A DNA stretch of 64,000 nt from assembly GCA_040882845.1 (NCBI GenBank), contig JBBEAM010000016.1, forward strand, positions 186,001-250,000, given 5' to 3'. Positions within the stretch are counted from its first letter, which is position 1. The number at the start of each line of letters is the position of its first letter. Position numbers and translations under genes: made by a program. This DNA comes from JBBEAM01 sp040882845 (GTDB lineage Bacteria; Pseudomonadota; Alphaproteobacteria; Kiloniellales; DSM-21159). Below the pieces are notes generated by a model. That model did no database searches. It saw only the letters and a list, made by a program, of their open reading frames with translations, and was not told the origin of the DNA. Below are positions 18,281 to 27,663 of the stretch, piece by piece.

Positions 18281-18993
18281 GCGGCGGGCCGCGGGTCAAA
18301 CCACAGCAGGCGGAAGCCTTCGTCCTCGGCAACACAGCCATAGAGACGCCGCCGCTGATCCCCGAGTTGCGCCTGCATCTCGCCACTGAGGTGATCCCGC
18401 TGTGGCAGGCGACCGAAGTCGAGCTGGAGGAGATGGGACTGCCGCCGCCTTACTGGGCCTTCGCCTGGGCGGGCGGCCAGGGACTGGCGCGGCATCTGCT
18501 GGATCATCCCGAGCTGGTGCGCGGCAAGCGGGTGCTCGATTTCGCCAGCGGTTCCGGCCTGGCCGCGCTGGCCGCCGCCAAGGCCGGCGCGGCGGAGGTC
18601 GCGGCCTGCGAGATCGACCCCTATGCCCTGGCCGCGATCGGACTCAATGCCGCGCTCAACGCTTGCAAGATCGCCGTGCTGTCGGAGAATCAGGTCGGCC
18701 GCGACGGCGGCTGGGAAGTCGTGCTGGCCGGCGACGTCTGCTACGAAAAGCCGATGGCCGAAGCGGTCTTCGCCTGGCTCAGCGCGCTGGCGCGCGGCGG
18801 GGTCAGCGTCCTGCTCGGCGACCCGGGGCGCAGCTACCTGCCGAAGAGCGGATTGGAAAAACTGGCGCGCTACGCCGTGCAGACGACACGGGATCTTGAA
18901 GACAGCGACCTGCGCAACGCCGTGGTCTGGAGGGTCACCGGCGCCGCCGCGCCACAGCTCACGGAAGCTCGTCCAGAGGATCCAGCTGGATGA
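18277..18993 (+). CDS. Class I SAM-dependent methyltransferase (ETFB lysine methyltransferase-like)
   Basis: A 238-residue methyltransferase starting at a GTG that overlaps the ubiA stop, so the two are translationally coupled. The SAM motif VLDFASGSGLAALAAAKAGA and the acidic strand CEIDP are clear. Upstream YWAFAWAGGQ and downstream LAGDVCYEKPM match the METTL20/ETFB lysine methyltransferase and PrmA-like branch. Substrate is unknown; a protein lysine is the likely type. Its last 35 bases overlap the convergent gene ending at 18959. Confidence 0.85.
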   Translation: MSGGPRVKPQQAEAFVLGNTAIETPPLIPELRLHLATEVIPLWQATEVELEEMGLPPPYWAFAWAGGQGLARHLLDHPELVRGKRVLDFASGSGLAALAAAKAGAAEVAACEIDPYALAAIGLNAALNACKIAVLSENQVGRDGGWEVVLAGDVCYEKPMAEAVFAWLSALARGGVSVLLGDPGRSYLPKSGLEKLARYAVQTTRDLEDSDLRNAVVWRVTGAAAPQLTEARPEDPAG

Positions 18994-19714
18994 AGTGCGG
19001 CACCGTCGAAGGCAGGGCGTGTTCGGCCATGCGCGCGATCAGGCTTTCGCGGCGGGCGAGATCGCGGATGTTCGCCAGGATGTAGTTGTCGATCTCCTCG
19101 CCGGCGTGATAGCGGTCGCGCAGATAGAGTTGCACCGCCTCCTGCTCCAGCGCCGCATGGCTGCGGCCGGTCGCCTGAACCGCGGCCAGGCCGACCGGCT
19201 TGCCCTCCTGACCCAGCGCGCCGTGGCGGCTGTTGTAGACGTAGGGCGCCTCGAAGCGCGGCGAGGGTCCGCCCTCGACTTCGACCTCGAGACCCTCGAG
19301 CCGCCCGAAGGGATAGTTGCGCCCCTCGGTTGCGTGCATGCGGATCACCTGGCGCTCGTTCAGCCAGTTGAGGGCAATGCGCACCCGGCAGCCCGGCGCA
19401 TGCACCAGGGTCGAGGCGATGGCGCCGTACTGGGTGACATGGGCCGAGTAGACCACGTCGTAGTCCTCCAGCCAGGCGAAGGTGACGGGAATCTCCCACT
19501 CCGGCTCGTCCGGCAGGGTGAACTTGCGGGTCAGCTGCTCCGGCGAACGGTTGGAGCCGTGGCCAAGCAGCGGAATACGTTCGGAGAAATCGGCTTCCGC
19601 AATCGGCGCCAGAACCCCGGAGCGCAGCAGATAGGACTGCGGCGGCGCGGGAAAGGGATAGGTCTTGGCGAGCGCCAGCAGCGCCGCAGGTTCTTCGGGA
19701 AGCTTCCAGGCCAT
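18959..19714 (-). CDS. Conserved hypothetical protein with a GSN motif (cyclotransferase-like?)
   Basis: A 251-residue protein I cannot name with certainty. The stretch LLGHGSNRSPEQLTRKF (about residues 49-65) resembles the substrate loop YGSNxxxxxL of gamma-glutamylcyclotransferase-like folds. The first residue of the loop is His-Gly here, and no clear catalytic Glu stands out. The remainder is mixed alpha/beta with a helical C-terminus (YILANIRDLARRESL). No signal peptide. It converges on and overlaps the methyltransferase by 35 bases. Codon use matches its neighbours. Confidence 0.7.
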   Translation of the reverse strand: MAWKLPEEPAALLALAKTYPFPAPPQSYLLRSGVLAPIAEADFSERIPLLGHGSNRSPEQLTRKFTLPDEPEWEIPVTFAWLEDYDVVYSAHVTQYGAIASTLVHAPGCRVRIALNWLNERQVIRMHATEGRNYPFGRLEGLEVEVEGGPSPRFEAPYVYNSRHGALGQEGKPVGLAAVQATGRSHAALEQEAVQLYLRDRYHAGEEIDNYILANIRDLARRESLIARMAEHALPSTVPHFIQLDPLDELP

Positions 19715-19784
19715 GACGCGCGCAGTTCTAACAGAACGCGGCGGCCAGGCGCAGCAAGTTTAGACGGGATTTAGCCGGTGAGTC

Positions 19785-19997
19785 TCAGTCGGTACAGGGC
19801 GGCGCGTCTTCCGGATCCTGTGCCTCGATCCGGTAGCGCGTATTGCAATCGTCCACAGACGACCAAGCCAAAGCTTTCCAGACCTCCTTTGCCTTCTGGT
19901 AGGTCTGGAATGGCCCCTTGCAGATTTCATGGCCGTCGACCGGCTTTCTGAAATCCGTTCCGGTATATTCGCCCCCGACAACCCAATAGAGTTGCAT
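19785..19997 (-). CDS. DUF4170 family protein, 70 aa
   Basis: A 70-residue cytoplasmic protein that starts MQLYWVVGGEYT and continues GPFQTYQKAKEVWKALAW, then VDDCNTRYRIE. This is the DUF4170 pattern common in Alphaproteobacteria. A second frame on the same strand overlaps it, but this frame carries the family pattern. The function is unknown. It stands alone between a hypothetical gene and a 188-base intergenic region. Confidence 0.85.
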   Translation of the reverse strand: MQLYWVVGGEYTGTDFRKPVDGHEICKGPFQTYQKAKEVWKALAWSSVDDCNTRYRIEAQDPEDAPPCTD

Positions 19998-20150
19998 CAG
20001 TCCTGCCTCAAGTTCGCGTCCCCTAGACTAAGCGGAACAATTTGACGAATTCTTGCCCAAGAAGTGTCAAATCGACTACGCCACGAAACTAATGCCTGAT
20101 TCTACTGCCTGTCGCGAAGAAATCACAACTCAGGTATTCGTCATTTGCGG

Positions 20151-20172
20151 GTCACTGTGACATTTCCGTCAC
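20151..20172. promoter_or_regulatory. GTCAC/GTGAC inverted repeat just before a ribosome-binding site
   Basis: Three related half-sites stand in a row: GTCAC (20151-20155), GTGAC (20157-20161) and GTCAC (20168-20172). They are followed directly by GAGGAGGT and the GTG start at 20186. The first two form a near-perfect palindrome, while the second and third could pair as an RNA hairpin next to the ribosome-binding site. A repressor operator or a translational control hairpin are both possible. Confidence 0.35.
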
Positions 20173-20185
20173 GAGGAGGTTTGCC

Positions 20186-20391
20186 GTGCCAAAGTTTAGA
20201 ACCAACCCAGAATGGGCCGACCCCGCACTGGTTGGAAAGACGCTCAAGCTGAAGCGCCCGGTCGTCTCCGGCCACGGAGAGGTCGAGCTCGGCGGCGTCC
20301 TCTGGAAAGCTGTGGCAGGCGAGGATCTGGACAGCGGCACGAAGGTCAGGGTCGTCGGCGTCGACGGCAACATCGTCAAACTGGTGAAAGT

Positions 20392-20395
<4 letters not shown>
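20186..20395 (+). CDS. Stand-alone NfeD-like OB-fold domain protein, 69 aa
   Basis: A 69-residue soluble protein made of five predicted strands: GKTLKLKRPVVSGHGEVEL, VLWKAVAGE, TKVRVVGVDG, NIVKLVKV. This matches the C-terminal OB-fold of NfeD-family membrane proteins without the usual membrane helices. The GTG start has a strong ribosome-binding site (GGAGG, 6 bases upstream). Its TGA overlaps the ATG of the next hydrolase (ATGA), so the two are coupled. NfeD domains normally partner stomatin-like proteins; none is nearby. Confidence 0.7.
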
Positions 20396-21321
<926 letters not shown>

Positions 21322-21322
21322 C

Positions 21323-21353
21323 GCGGCAAAGGGACTATTTGTCCCCATACCGC
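21323..21353 (+). terminator. Hairpin between hydrolase and ubiD
   Basis: GGGAC (21331-21335) and GTCCC (21341-21345) pair around TATTT, and an outer GCGG/CCGC pair closes a larger stem. No T-run follows, so this may be a weak terminator or a processing hairpin in the 51-base gap. Confidence 0.3.
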
Positions 21354-21372
21354 AAAGCCGCTAGAGAAGTGC

Positions 21373-22881
21373 ATGGCCTACCGCTCGCTGAGAGACTTCA
21401 TCGACCGCCTGGAACGCGAAGACCGCCTGAAGCGGGTCTCGCACCCGGTCTCGCCGCTGCTGGAGATGACCGAGATCCAGACCCGGCTGCTCGCCGAGGG
21501 CGGCCCGGCGGTGCTTTTCGAGAACGTCCAGCGGGACGACGGCACGGCTTACGACATGCCGGTGCTGGTCAACCTCTTCGGCACGGTCGAACGGGTCGCC
21601 TGGGGCATGGAGCGCACGCCCGAACAGCTCCGCGAGGTCGGCGAGACACTGGCCTTCCTGCGCCAGCCGGAGCCGCCCGGCGGCTTCCGCGAAGCGCTCG
21701 ACCACCTGCCGCTGCTGCGCCAGGTGATGGCGATGAAGCCGAAGACCGTGTCCCGCGCCCCGGTGCAGGAAGTGGTGCTGCAGGGCGACGACATCGATCT
21801 GTCTCAACTGCCGATCCAGACCTGCTGGCCGGGGGAGCCGGCGCCGCTGATCACCTGGCCGCTGGTGGTCACCAAGGGCCCCTCGGGCAAGAAGGAAGAC
21901 GCCTTCAACCTCGGCATCTACCGCATGCAGGTGACCGGCCGGAACACCACCTTGATGCGCTGGCTGAAGCACCGCGGCGGCGCCCAGCATCATGCCCGCT
22001 GGGGCAAGGAGAAGCGCGAGCCGCTGCCGGCCGCCGCCGTGATCGGCGCCGATCCCGGCACCATCCTGGCCGCCGTAACGCCGGTGCCCGACACCCTCAG
22101 CGAGTACCACTTCGCCGGGCTGCTGCGCGGCGCCAAGGTCGAGCTGGTCGACTGCAAGACCGTGCCGCTGCAGGTGCCGGCCGAGGCGGAGATCGTGCTC
22201 GAAGGCTACGTCAGCCTCGACGACTTCGGCGACGAGGGCCCCTACGGCGACCACACCGGCTATTACAACGCCGTCGAGCCCTTCCCGGTCTTCACCGTCA
22301 CCGCGATCACCCGGCGCAAGCAGCCGATCTATCTCTCGACCTTCACCGGCCGCCCGCCGGACGAGCCCAGCGTGCTCGGCGAGGCGCTGAACGAGGTCTT
22401 CATCCCGCTGCTGCAACAGCAGTTTCCGGAGATCGTCGACTTCTGGCTGCCGCCCGAGGGCTGCAGCTACCGGGTCGCGGTGATCTCCATGAAGAAGGCC
22501 TACCCCGGCCACGCCAAGCGGGTGATGCTCGGCGCCTGGAGCTATCTGCGCCAGTTCATGTACACCAAGTGGGTGATCGTGGTGGACGACAGCGTCAACG
22601 CGCGCGACTGGAAGGACGTGATCTGGGCGATCTCCACCAAGATGGATCCGGCCCGCGACATCACCATCCTCGAAAACACGCCAATCGACTACCTCGACTT
22701 CGCCTCGCCGGAATCGGGACTCGGCTCCAAGATCGGCCTCGACGCCACCGACAAGTGGCCGCCGGAAACCAAGCGCGACTGGGGCCGCGAGATCCGCATG
22801 AGCGAAGCCGTGATCGAGAAGGTCGACGAGATCTGGAGCGAGCTCGGCCTGCCCGGCTCCGGCAAAAGCATCTGGAGGTAA
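21373..22881 (+). CDS. ubiD: UbiD family decarboxylase (3-octaprenyl-4-hydroxybenzoate carboxy-lyase)
   Basis: A 502-residue UbiD enzyme that removes the carboxyl group from polyprenyl-hydroxybenzoate in ubiquinone synthesis, using prenylated FMN. It starts MAYRSLRDFIDRLE, a family hallmark, and carries the conserved segments NLGIYRMQV, AEIVLEGYV, DEGPYGDHTGYYN and TKMDPARDI. Length matches E. coli UbiD (about 497). The prenyltransferase UbiA acts just before it and lies 3 kb upstream. No ubiX flavin prenyltransferase is visible in the window. Confidence 0.95.
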   Translation: MAYRSLRDFIDRLEREDRLKRVSHPVSPLLEMTEIQTRLLAEGGPAVLFENVQRDDGTAYDMPVLVNLFGTVERVAWGMERTPEQLREVGETLAFLRQPEPPGGFREALDHLPLLRQVMAMKPKTVSRAPVQEVVLQGDDIDLSQLPIQTCWPGEPAPLITWPLVVTKGPSGKKEDAFNLGIYRMQVTGRNTTLMRWLKHRGGAQHHARWGKEKREPLPAAAVIGADPGTILAAVTPVPDTLSEYHFAGLLRGAKVELVDCKTVPLQVPAEAEIVLEGYVSLDDFGDEGPYGDHTGYYNAVEPFPVFTVTAITRRKQPIYLSTFTGRPPDEPSVLGEALNEVFIPLLQQQFPEIVDFWLPPEGCSYRVAVISMKKAYPGHAKRVMLGAWSYLRQFMYTKWVIVVDDSVNARDWKDVIWAISTKMDPARDITILENTPIDYLDFASPESGLGSKIGLDATDKWPPETKRDWGREIRMSEAVIEKVDEIWSELGLPGSGKSIWR

Positions 22882-22887
22882 ACGACG

Positions 22888-23289
22888 ATGGAAGGCTTCC
22901 CCGTTCCGATCACCGCGGTGATCGCAGCGCTCAATGCCCTGATCCTGATGGCGCTGGCGGCCATGATTCCCGCCCGGCGGATGAAGGCGCAGGTCAATCT
23001 CGGCACCGGCGAGAGCGATGAGCTGTTGCGCGCGGTACGCGCCCACGGCAACGCCACCGAATACATCCCCATCGCGCTGATCCTGATTCTGATCCTCGAG
23101 CTGCTCGGCGCCCCGGCAGCATTGCTCTGGGGGCTCGGCGCGGTCCTGACCGTCGCCCGCCTGGCCCACCCCATCGCGATCTACAAGCATACCGGGCCCA
23201 GCCTGTTCCGCGGGATCGGCGTGCTCGGCAGCGTGGCGGCGATCGTCGTTGCCGCGCTGGCCTGTCTCTACTATGGACTGAGCATCTAG
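22888..23289 (+). CDS. MAPEG family membrane protein
   Basis: A 133-residue protein with four predicted membrane helices (about 5-25, 55-75, 78-98 and 108-130). It has the MAPEG signature RAVRAHGNATEYIPIALI. Members include microsomal glutathione transferases and related oxidoreductases; bacterial ones of this kind are usually of unknown substrate. It follows ubiD by 6 bases on the same strand, so they are probably cotranscribed. Confidence 0.9.
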   Translation: MEGFPVPITAVIAALNALILMALAAMIPARRMKAQVNLGTGESDELLRAVRAHGNATEYIPIALILILILELLGAPAALLWGLGAVLTVARLAHPIAIYKHTGPSLFRGIGVLGSVAAIVVAALACLYYGLSI

Positions 23290-23319
23290 CTCTCCCCCCT
23301 CTGCATTAGGAACTCCCGC

Positions 23320-24669
23320 TTGCCCATGTTCGATAGCCAAGACGATGCCGCCCTGCTCGACGATCTGCTGAAGCAGGCCAAGACCGCCGGCGCCGATCAG
23401 GCCGACGCAGTGCTGATCCGCTCGGCCTCGATCAGCCATGCCCAGCGCCTCGGCCAGGTCGAGCGCCTGGAACGCGAGGAAGGCCAGGACCTGGGGCTGC
23501 GCGTGCTATGCGGCAAGCGCCAGGCCATCGTCTCCTCGACCGACCTCAAGGCCGAAACTCTTGCGGAGTTGGTCGAGCGCGCGCTGGCCATGGCCGGCAG
23601 CGTCCCGGAGGATCCCTATTGCGGCCTGGCCGCGCCCGAGCAGATCGCCCGCGAGATTCCCGATCTCGACATCTTCGATCCCAGCGAGCCGACCGCCGAG
23701 CAGCTGATCGACGCGGCGACGCGCTGCGAGGAGGCGGCCAGGGCCGTGCCCGGCGTCACCAATTCCGAAGGCGCCGAGGCGGCCTGGGGTGTCAGCCACG
23801 TCAGTCTGGCTGCCAGCAACGGCTTTGCCGGCGCCTATGCCGTTTCCCATCGCTCCCTGGCCTGCTCGGTCCTGGCCGGCGAAGGCACCGCCATGGAGCG
23901 CGACTACGACTTCACCACCGCGGTCTTCGCCGAGGGCCTGCGCAACGCCGAGGAGGTCGGGCGCGGCGCCGGCGAACGGGCGGTGCGCCGCCTCGGCGCC
24001 AAGCGTCCCGGCACCGGCAAGTATCCGGTGATCTTCGATCCGCGCGTAGGACGCAGCTTGCTGGGGCATCTTTCCGGCGCCATCAACGGCGCCGCCATTG
24101 CCCGCGGCACCTCCTTCCTGCAGGACAAGCTGGGCGAGCGAATCTTCCCGGAGGGCGTGACCGTCACCGACGATCCGCGCCGCAAGCGCGGCCTCGCCTC
24201 GAAACCCTTCGACGGCGAAGGCCTGGCCAACGCGGCCATCGACTTCATCGCGGACGGAAGGCTGACCGCCTGGGTGCTGGATCTCTCCTCCGCCCGGCAG
24301 CTCGGCCTGGAGCCCAACGGCCGGGCCGGCCGCGGCGTTTCCGGGCCGCCGGGACCCGGCACCACGAATCTCTACCTGGCCCCCGGCAAGGTCAGCCGCG
24401 CCGAGCTGCTCGCCGGGGTCGAGCAGGGCTTCTACGTCACCGAGATGATGGGCATGGGGGTCAACGGCGTCACCGGCGACTACAGCCGCGGCGCCGCCGG
24501 CTTCTGGATCGAGAACGGCGAACTCGCCGATCCGGTCAGCGAGGTCACCCTGGCCGGAAACTTGAAGCAGATGTTTCTCAATCTCACTCCGGCCGACGAC
24601 CTCGAATTCGTCTACGGTACCAATGTCCCGACCCTGCGCGTCGACGGCATGACTCTGGCCGGGAGCTAA
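23320..24669 (+). CDS. pmbA: TldD/PmbA family metallopeptidase regulator PmbA (TldE)
   Basis: A 449-residue PmbA/TldE, the non-catalytic partner of TldD. It lacks the HExxxH helix of TldD, and the corresponding region reads FDPRVGRSLLGHLSGAING, as expected for TldE. The conserved C-terminal GVNGVTGDYSRGAAGFWIENGE (in part) is clear. Two starts are possible, TTG at 23320 and ATG at 23326; the AGGAA at 23308 fits the TTG spacing better. It converges on the lipid kinase gene with a 6-base gap. Confidence 0.94.
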   Translation: MPMFDSQDDAALLDDLLKQAKTAGADQADAVLIRSASISHAQRLGQVERLEREEGQDLGLRVLCGKRQAIVSSTDLKAETLAELVERALAMAGSVPEDPYCGLAAPEQIAREIPDLDIFDPSEPTAEQLIDAATRCEEAARAVPGVTNSEGAEAAWGVSHVSLAASNGFAGAYAVSHRSLACSVLAGEGTAMERDYDFTTAVFAEGLRNAEEVGRGAGERAVRRLGAKRPGTGKYPVIFDPRVGRSLLGHLSGAINGAAIARGTSFLQDKLGERIFPEGVTVTDDPRRKRGLASKPFDGEGLANAAIDFIADGRLTAWVLDLSSARQLGLEPNGRAGRGVSGPPGPGTTNLYLAPGKVSRAELLAGVEQGFYVTEMMGMGVNGVTGDYSRGAAGFWIENGELADPVSEVTLAGNLKQMFLNLTPADDLEFVYGTNVPTLRVDGMTLAGS

Positions 24670-24675
24670 CCGCCC

Positions 24676-25629
24676 CTATTTAGCTTCCGGCGGGAAGACC
24701 AGGTTCAGCGCAGCGGGCAGGATGCGCAGCTTGGCCGGCAGGGAGGCGACGATGTCGCCGTCGCCCTGCACCGGATCCTCCAACGGCCCGTCGATCGTGA
24801 GCTGCTTGCAGCGGATGTGGCGTACCGACTTCATCCGCGGCAGCAGATCGAAGATCAGCGCCGCGGCATAGAGCATGGCGTGCCAGCGCCCGCCCTGGGT
24901 GAACAGGCAGACCTCCAGGCTCGGCTCCTCCAGGCGTGCCGCCCGCGCGATCATGAAGCGGCCGCCGTAGTGGCGCGCGTTGGCAGCGATCACCGAGCAG
25001 GCCTCGGTTTTCTCGCCGTCGATGGTCAGGCGGAAATTCGGGAAGGGATAGCGGCGGAACTGGCGCAGCGTCTCCCAGACGTAGGCGCCCTTGCCGAGCC
25101 AGCGCTTGAGACCGCTGTCGACGCCGGCGACGACATGCGCGTCGAAACCTGCGCCGGCCATCAGCAAGAAGCGCCGCCCGTTGGCCTCGCCCAGGCCGAT
25201 CGGCCGCACCACGCCCTCCAACAGCGCCTTGGCCACCGCCTCGGGAGACAACCGCAGACCGATCTCGATGGCGAGCACGTTGGCCGTGCCCAGCGGGATA
25301 ATCCCCAGCGGCAGCGCGGCGCCGCCCAGCCGGTTTTCGCCCAGGCCGTTGACCACTTCGTTGATCGTGCCGTCGCCGCCGGCGACCACCAGCAGGTCGC
25401 AGTCCTGCCGGGTCAGGCCGGCAGCAAAGCTTTCCGCATCGCCGCGCTGCGTGGTCTCGCGCACCGTCAGTTCGCTGCCGGCGGCGCGCAGCCGCCGCAG
25501 CACCGCCTCATAGCGCTGCCTGCGGCCCCGGCGGCTGCCCGCGACGGGGTTGTAGATCACCAGCAGACGCTTCGCAGCGGCGCGCCGATTCGCGGATTTT
25601 TGCGGCTGGGACAGGGAACTGCGAGGCAT
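24676..25629 (-). CDS. Diacylglycerol kinase family lipid kinase (YegS/DagK-like)
   Basis: A 317-residue lipid kinase. The nucleotide loop GGDGT is at 84-88 (VVAGGDGTINEVVNGL), preceded by IYNPVAGS (about 25-32) and followed by LPLGIIPLGTANVLA. The family phosphorylates diacylglycerol or related lipids at the inner membrane. It is divergent from the phosphatase/glycosyltransferase pair at 25775, sharing a 145-base region with a Pho-box-like sequence. Converting released diacylglycerol back to phosphatidate would fit that neighbourhood. The short basic N-terminus holds no signal peptide. Confidence 0.92.
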   Translation of the reverse strand: MPRSSLSQPQKSANRRAAAKRLLVIYNPVAGSRRGRRQRYEAVLRRLRAAGSELTVRETTQRGDAESFAAGLTRQDCDLLVVAGGDGTINEVVNGLGENRLGGAALPLGIIPLGTANVLAIEIGLRLSPEAVAKALLEGVVRPIGLGEANGRRFLLMAGAGFDAHVVAGVDSGLKRWLGKGAYVWETLRQFRRYPFPNFRLTIDGEKTEACSVIAANARHYGGRFMIARAARLEEPSLEVCLFTQGGRWHAMLYAAALIFDLLPRMKSVRHIRCKQLTIDGPLEDPVQGDGDIVASLPAKLRILPAALNLVFPPEAK

Positions 25630-25710
25630 CGGCTACTCTAAAGGCGGAAGAAATGACGCTTCCATGAAGCTACCGTGAAGGATTTGTTTTATTTAGCTAT
25701 TTCCAAAGCA

Positions 25711-25728
25711 GTTTCATAAATCTGACTT
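25711..25728 (+). promoter_or_regulatory. Pho-box-like sequence upstream of the phosphatase/glycosyltransferase pair
   Basis: GTTTCATAAATCTGACTT matches the classical Pho box CTGTCATAAATCTGTCAT at 14 of 18 positions, with the two 7-base half-sites 11 bases apart as required for PhoB. It lies 46 bases before the ATG at 25775. The T/A-rich surroundings (25679-25745) stand out from the GC-rich genome. Confidence 0.55.
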
Positions 25729-25774
25729 CAATAGATTGATAGAAGGTAAGCCGAATCGAGATTTCGTCTCATCG

Positions 25775-26620
25775 ATGCATGAGAGGTTCTGGCAAAAAAT
25801 GGATGGGCTGCAGTCTCCCCTTCGGTTTCGCAGCATTTTTATTTCAGACATCCACCTGGGGACCAAGGGCTGCAAGGCCGAATTCCTGCTCGACTTCCTG
25901 AAGCACACGGAAGCCGAGACGATCTATCTGGTCGGCGACATCGTCGACGGCTGGCGGCTACGCCGGGCCTGGTACTGGCCCCAGAGCCATAACGACGTGG
26001 TCCAGAAGCTGCTGCGCAAGGCGCGCAAGGGCAGCAAGATCATCTACGTCCCGGGCAACCACGACGAGATGCTGCGCGACTACACCGGCACCCACTTCGG
26101 CGGCGTCGAGGTGGTGCAGGACGCGATCCACGAGACCGCCGATGGCAAGCGCATGCTGGTGATCCACGGCGACGCCTTCGATGGGGTGGTGCTGTACCAT
26201 AAGTGGCTCGCCCTGCTTGGCGACTGGGCCTACACCCTCGCGCTGTCCGCCAACACCCAAATCAATCGCGTCCGGCGCAGGCTGGGCTTCGGCTACTGGT
26301 CGCTCTCCGCCTTCCTCAAGTTCAAGGTCAAGAACGCGGTCCAGTTCATCGGCAACTTCGAGGAAGCGCTGGCCGAGGAGGCGCGCAGGCGCAAGGTCGA
26401 CGGCGTGATCTGCGGCCACATCCACCACGCCGAGCAACGCATGATCGGCGGCATTCTGTACGTCAACGACGGCGACTGGGTGGAAAGCTGCACCGCCTGT
26501 GTCGAACACGGCGACGGCCGTCTCGAGATCCTCAACTGGGCCGAACTGCGCGACCTGCGGATGCTGGAACTCGGCCGGCGCGACAGTGCGGCGCGCGGCC
26601 GCCAGCAGGCCGCCGCCTGA
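25775..26620 (+). CDS. plcP: Calcineurin-like phosphodiesterase, PlcP-type phospholipase C (UDP-diacylglucosamine hydrolase-related)
   Basis: A 281-residue metallophosphatase. From the ATG at 25775 the metal motifs are DIH (25-27), GDIVD (54-58), GNHD (94-97), HGD (131-133) and GHIHH (214-218). Family COG2908 includes LpxH and PlcP. Coupling to a glycosyltransferase by the overlap TGATG, a divergent diacylglycerol kinase and an upstream Pho box all favour PlcP, which splits phospholipids to diacylglycerol under phosphate starvation. Start is uncertain: TTG 25736, ATG 25775 or ATG 25799; none has a strong ribosome-binding site. The alternative is an LpxH-like lipid A enzyme. Confidence 0.8.
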   Translation: MHERFWQKMDGLQSPLRFRSIFISDIHLGTKGCKAEFLLDFLKHTEAETIYLVGDIVDGWRLRRAWYWPQSHNDVVQKLLRKARKGSKIIYVPGNHDEMLRDYTGTHFGGVEVVQDAIHETADGKRMLVIHGDAFDGVVLYHKWLALLGDWAYTLALSANTQINRVRRRLGFGYWSLSAFLKFKVKNAVQFIGNFEEALAEEARRRKVDGVICGHIHHAEQRMIGGILYVNDGDWVESCTACVEHGDGRLEILNWAELRDLRMLELGRRDSAARGRQQAAA

Positions 26621-27660
26621 TGCGCATCCTGCTGGCGAGCGACGCCTGGTTTCCGCAGATCAACGGCGTTGTCCGCACCCTGAGCCGGGTCAAGGAGGAG
26701 CTGGAGGCCAAGGGCCACCTCTTCGAGGTGATCTCGCCGAATCTCTTTTCCACTGTGGCCTGCCCGACCTATCCGGAGATCCGTCTGGCGCTGTTTCCCG
26801 GACGGCGGCTGCGCGATAAGATCGAGGCCTTCGAACCCGAGGCGATCCACATCGCCACCGAAGGCCCGCTCGGCATGGCCGTGCGGCGCTACTGCCTACG
26901 CCGGAAGCTGCCCTTCACCACCTCCTACCACACCAAGTTCCCCGAATACCTTTCCGCCCGCGCGCCGGTACCCACGGCGCTGGGCTATGCCGTGATGCGG
27001 TGGTTTCACGGCCCCTCCAGCGGCGTGATGGTCGCGACGCCGAGCCTGCGTGAGGATCTGGAGGGACGCGGATTCGGCAACGTCAGGTCCTGGTCGCGCG
27101 GCGTAGACACCGAACTCTTCCGGCCGCGCACCGACCCGGCGCTCAACCTGCCGCGGCCAATCTTCCTCTATGTCGGCCGGGTGGCGGTGGAAAAGAGCAT
27201 TGAGGATTTCCTGCGCCTCGACCTGCCGCTCGGCACCAAGGTGGTGGTCGGCGACGGTCCTCAACTCGCCTCCCTCAAGGCCCGCTATCCGCAGACCGTT
27301 TTCACCGGCGCCAAGCAGGGCGAGGGGCTCGCCCGGCATTATGCCTCGGCCGACGTCTTCGTCTTCCCGAGCCGCACCGATACCTTCGGCCTGGTGATGC
27401 TGGAGGCCCTGGCCAGCGGCGTGCCGGTCGCCGCCTATCCCGTGCCGGGCCCCAACGACGTGGTCGGCGGCCAGGGTGTCGGCGTCCTGGACCAAGATCT
27501 CGGCTTCGCCGCGCTGCAGGCCCTGGCGATCCCGCCGCAGCGTTGCCGCGCCTATGCCGAGAAATATTCCTGGAGCGCCTGCGCCGAGCAGTTCCTCGCC
27601 AACCTGCAGCCGATCGGCAGCAGCCCGGACCCCGCTGCCGTGGCGATCGAGGCTGCCTGA
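26620..27660 (+). CDS. Glycosyltransferase family 4, Agt-like lipid glycosyltransferase
   Basis: A 346-residue GT-B glycosyltransferase. The N-terminus DAWFPQINGVVRTL and later YHTKFPEYL, FLYVGRVAVEKSIEDFL and RTDTFGLVMLEALASGVPVAAY give the usual acceptor and nucleotide-sugar parts; E in LEALASG is the donor-binding Glu. Its ATG overlaps the upstream phosphatase stop, so both proteins are made together. In several Alphaproteobacteria this pair makes phosphorus-free glycolipids from diacylglycerol; the sugar donor cannot be told from sequence. Confidence 0.88.
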   Translation: MRILLASDAWFPQINGVVRTLSRVKEELEAKGHLFEVISPNLFSTVACPTYPEIRLALFPGRRLRDKIEAFEPEAIHIATEGPLGMAVRRYCLRRKLPFTTSYHTKFPEYLSARAPVPTALGYAVMRWFHGPSSGVMVATPSLREDLEGRGFGNVRSWSRGVDTELFRPRTDPALNLPRPIFLYVGRVAVEKSIEDFLRLDLPLGTKVVVGDGPQLASLKARYPQTVFTGAKQGEGLARHYASADVFVFPSRTDTFGLVMLEALASGVPVAAYPVPGPNDVVGGQGVGVLDQDLGFAALQALAIPPQRCRAYAEKYSWSACAEQFLANLQPIGSSPDPAAVAIEAA

Positions 27661-27663
27661 CCC

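Noticed and set aside
21336..21345. The hairpin before ubiD as a riboswitch
   Set aside because: The stem is only 5 bp plus a 4-bp outer pair in a 51-base gap, with no conserved aptamer-like sequence.
21361..23439. A 692-residue minus-strand frame across ubiD, the MAPEG gene and the start of pmbA
   Set aside because: It spans three well supported plus-strand genes and resembles no family.
25736..25774. TTG at 25736 as the start of the metallophosphatase
   Set aside because: It lies only 7 bases after the Pho-box-like site, probably upstream of the transcription start, and the extra residues do not match the family.
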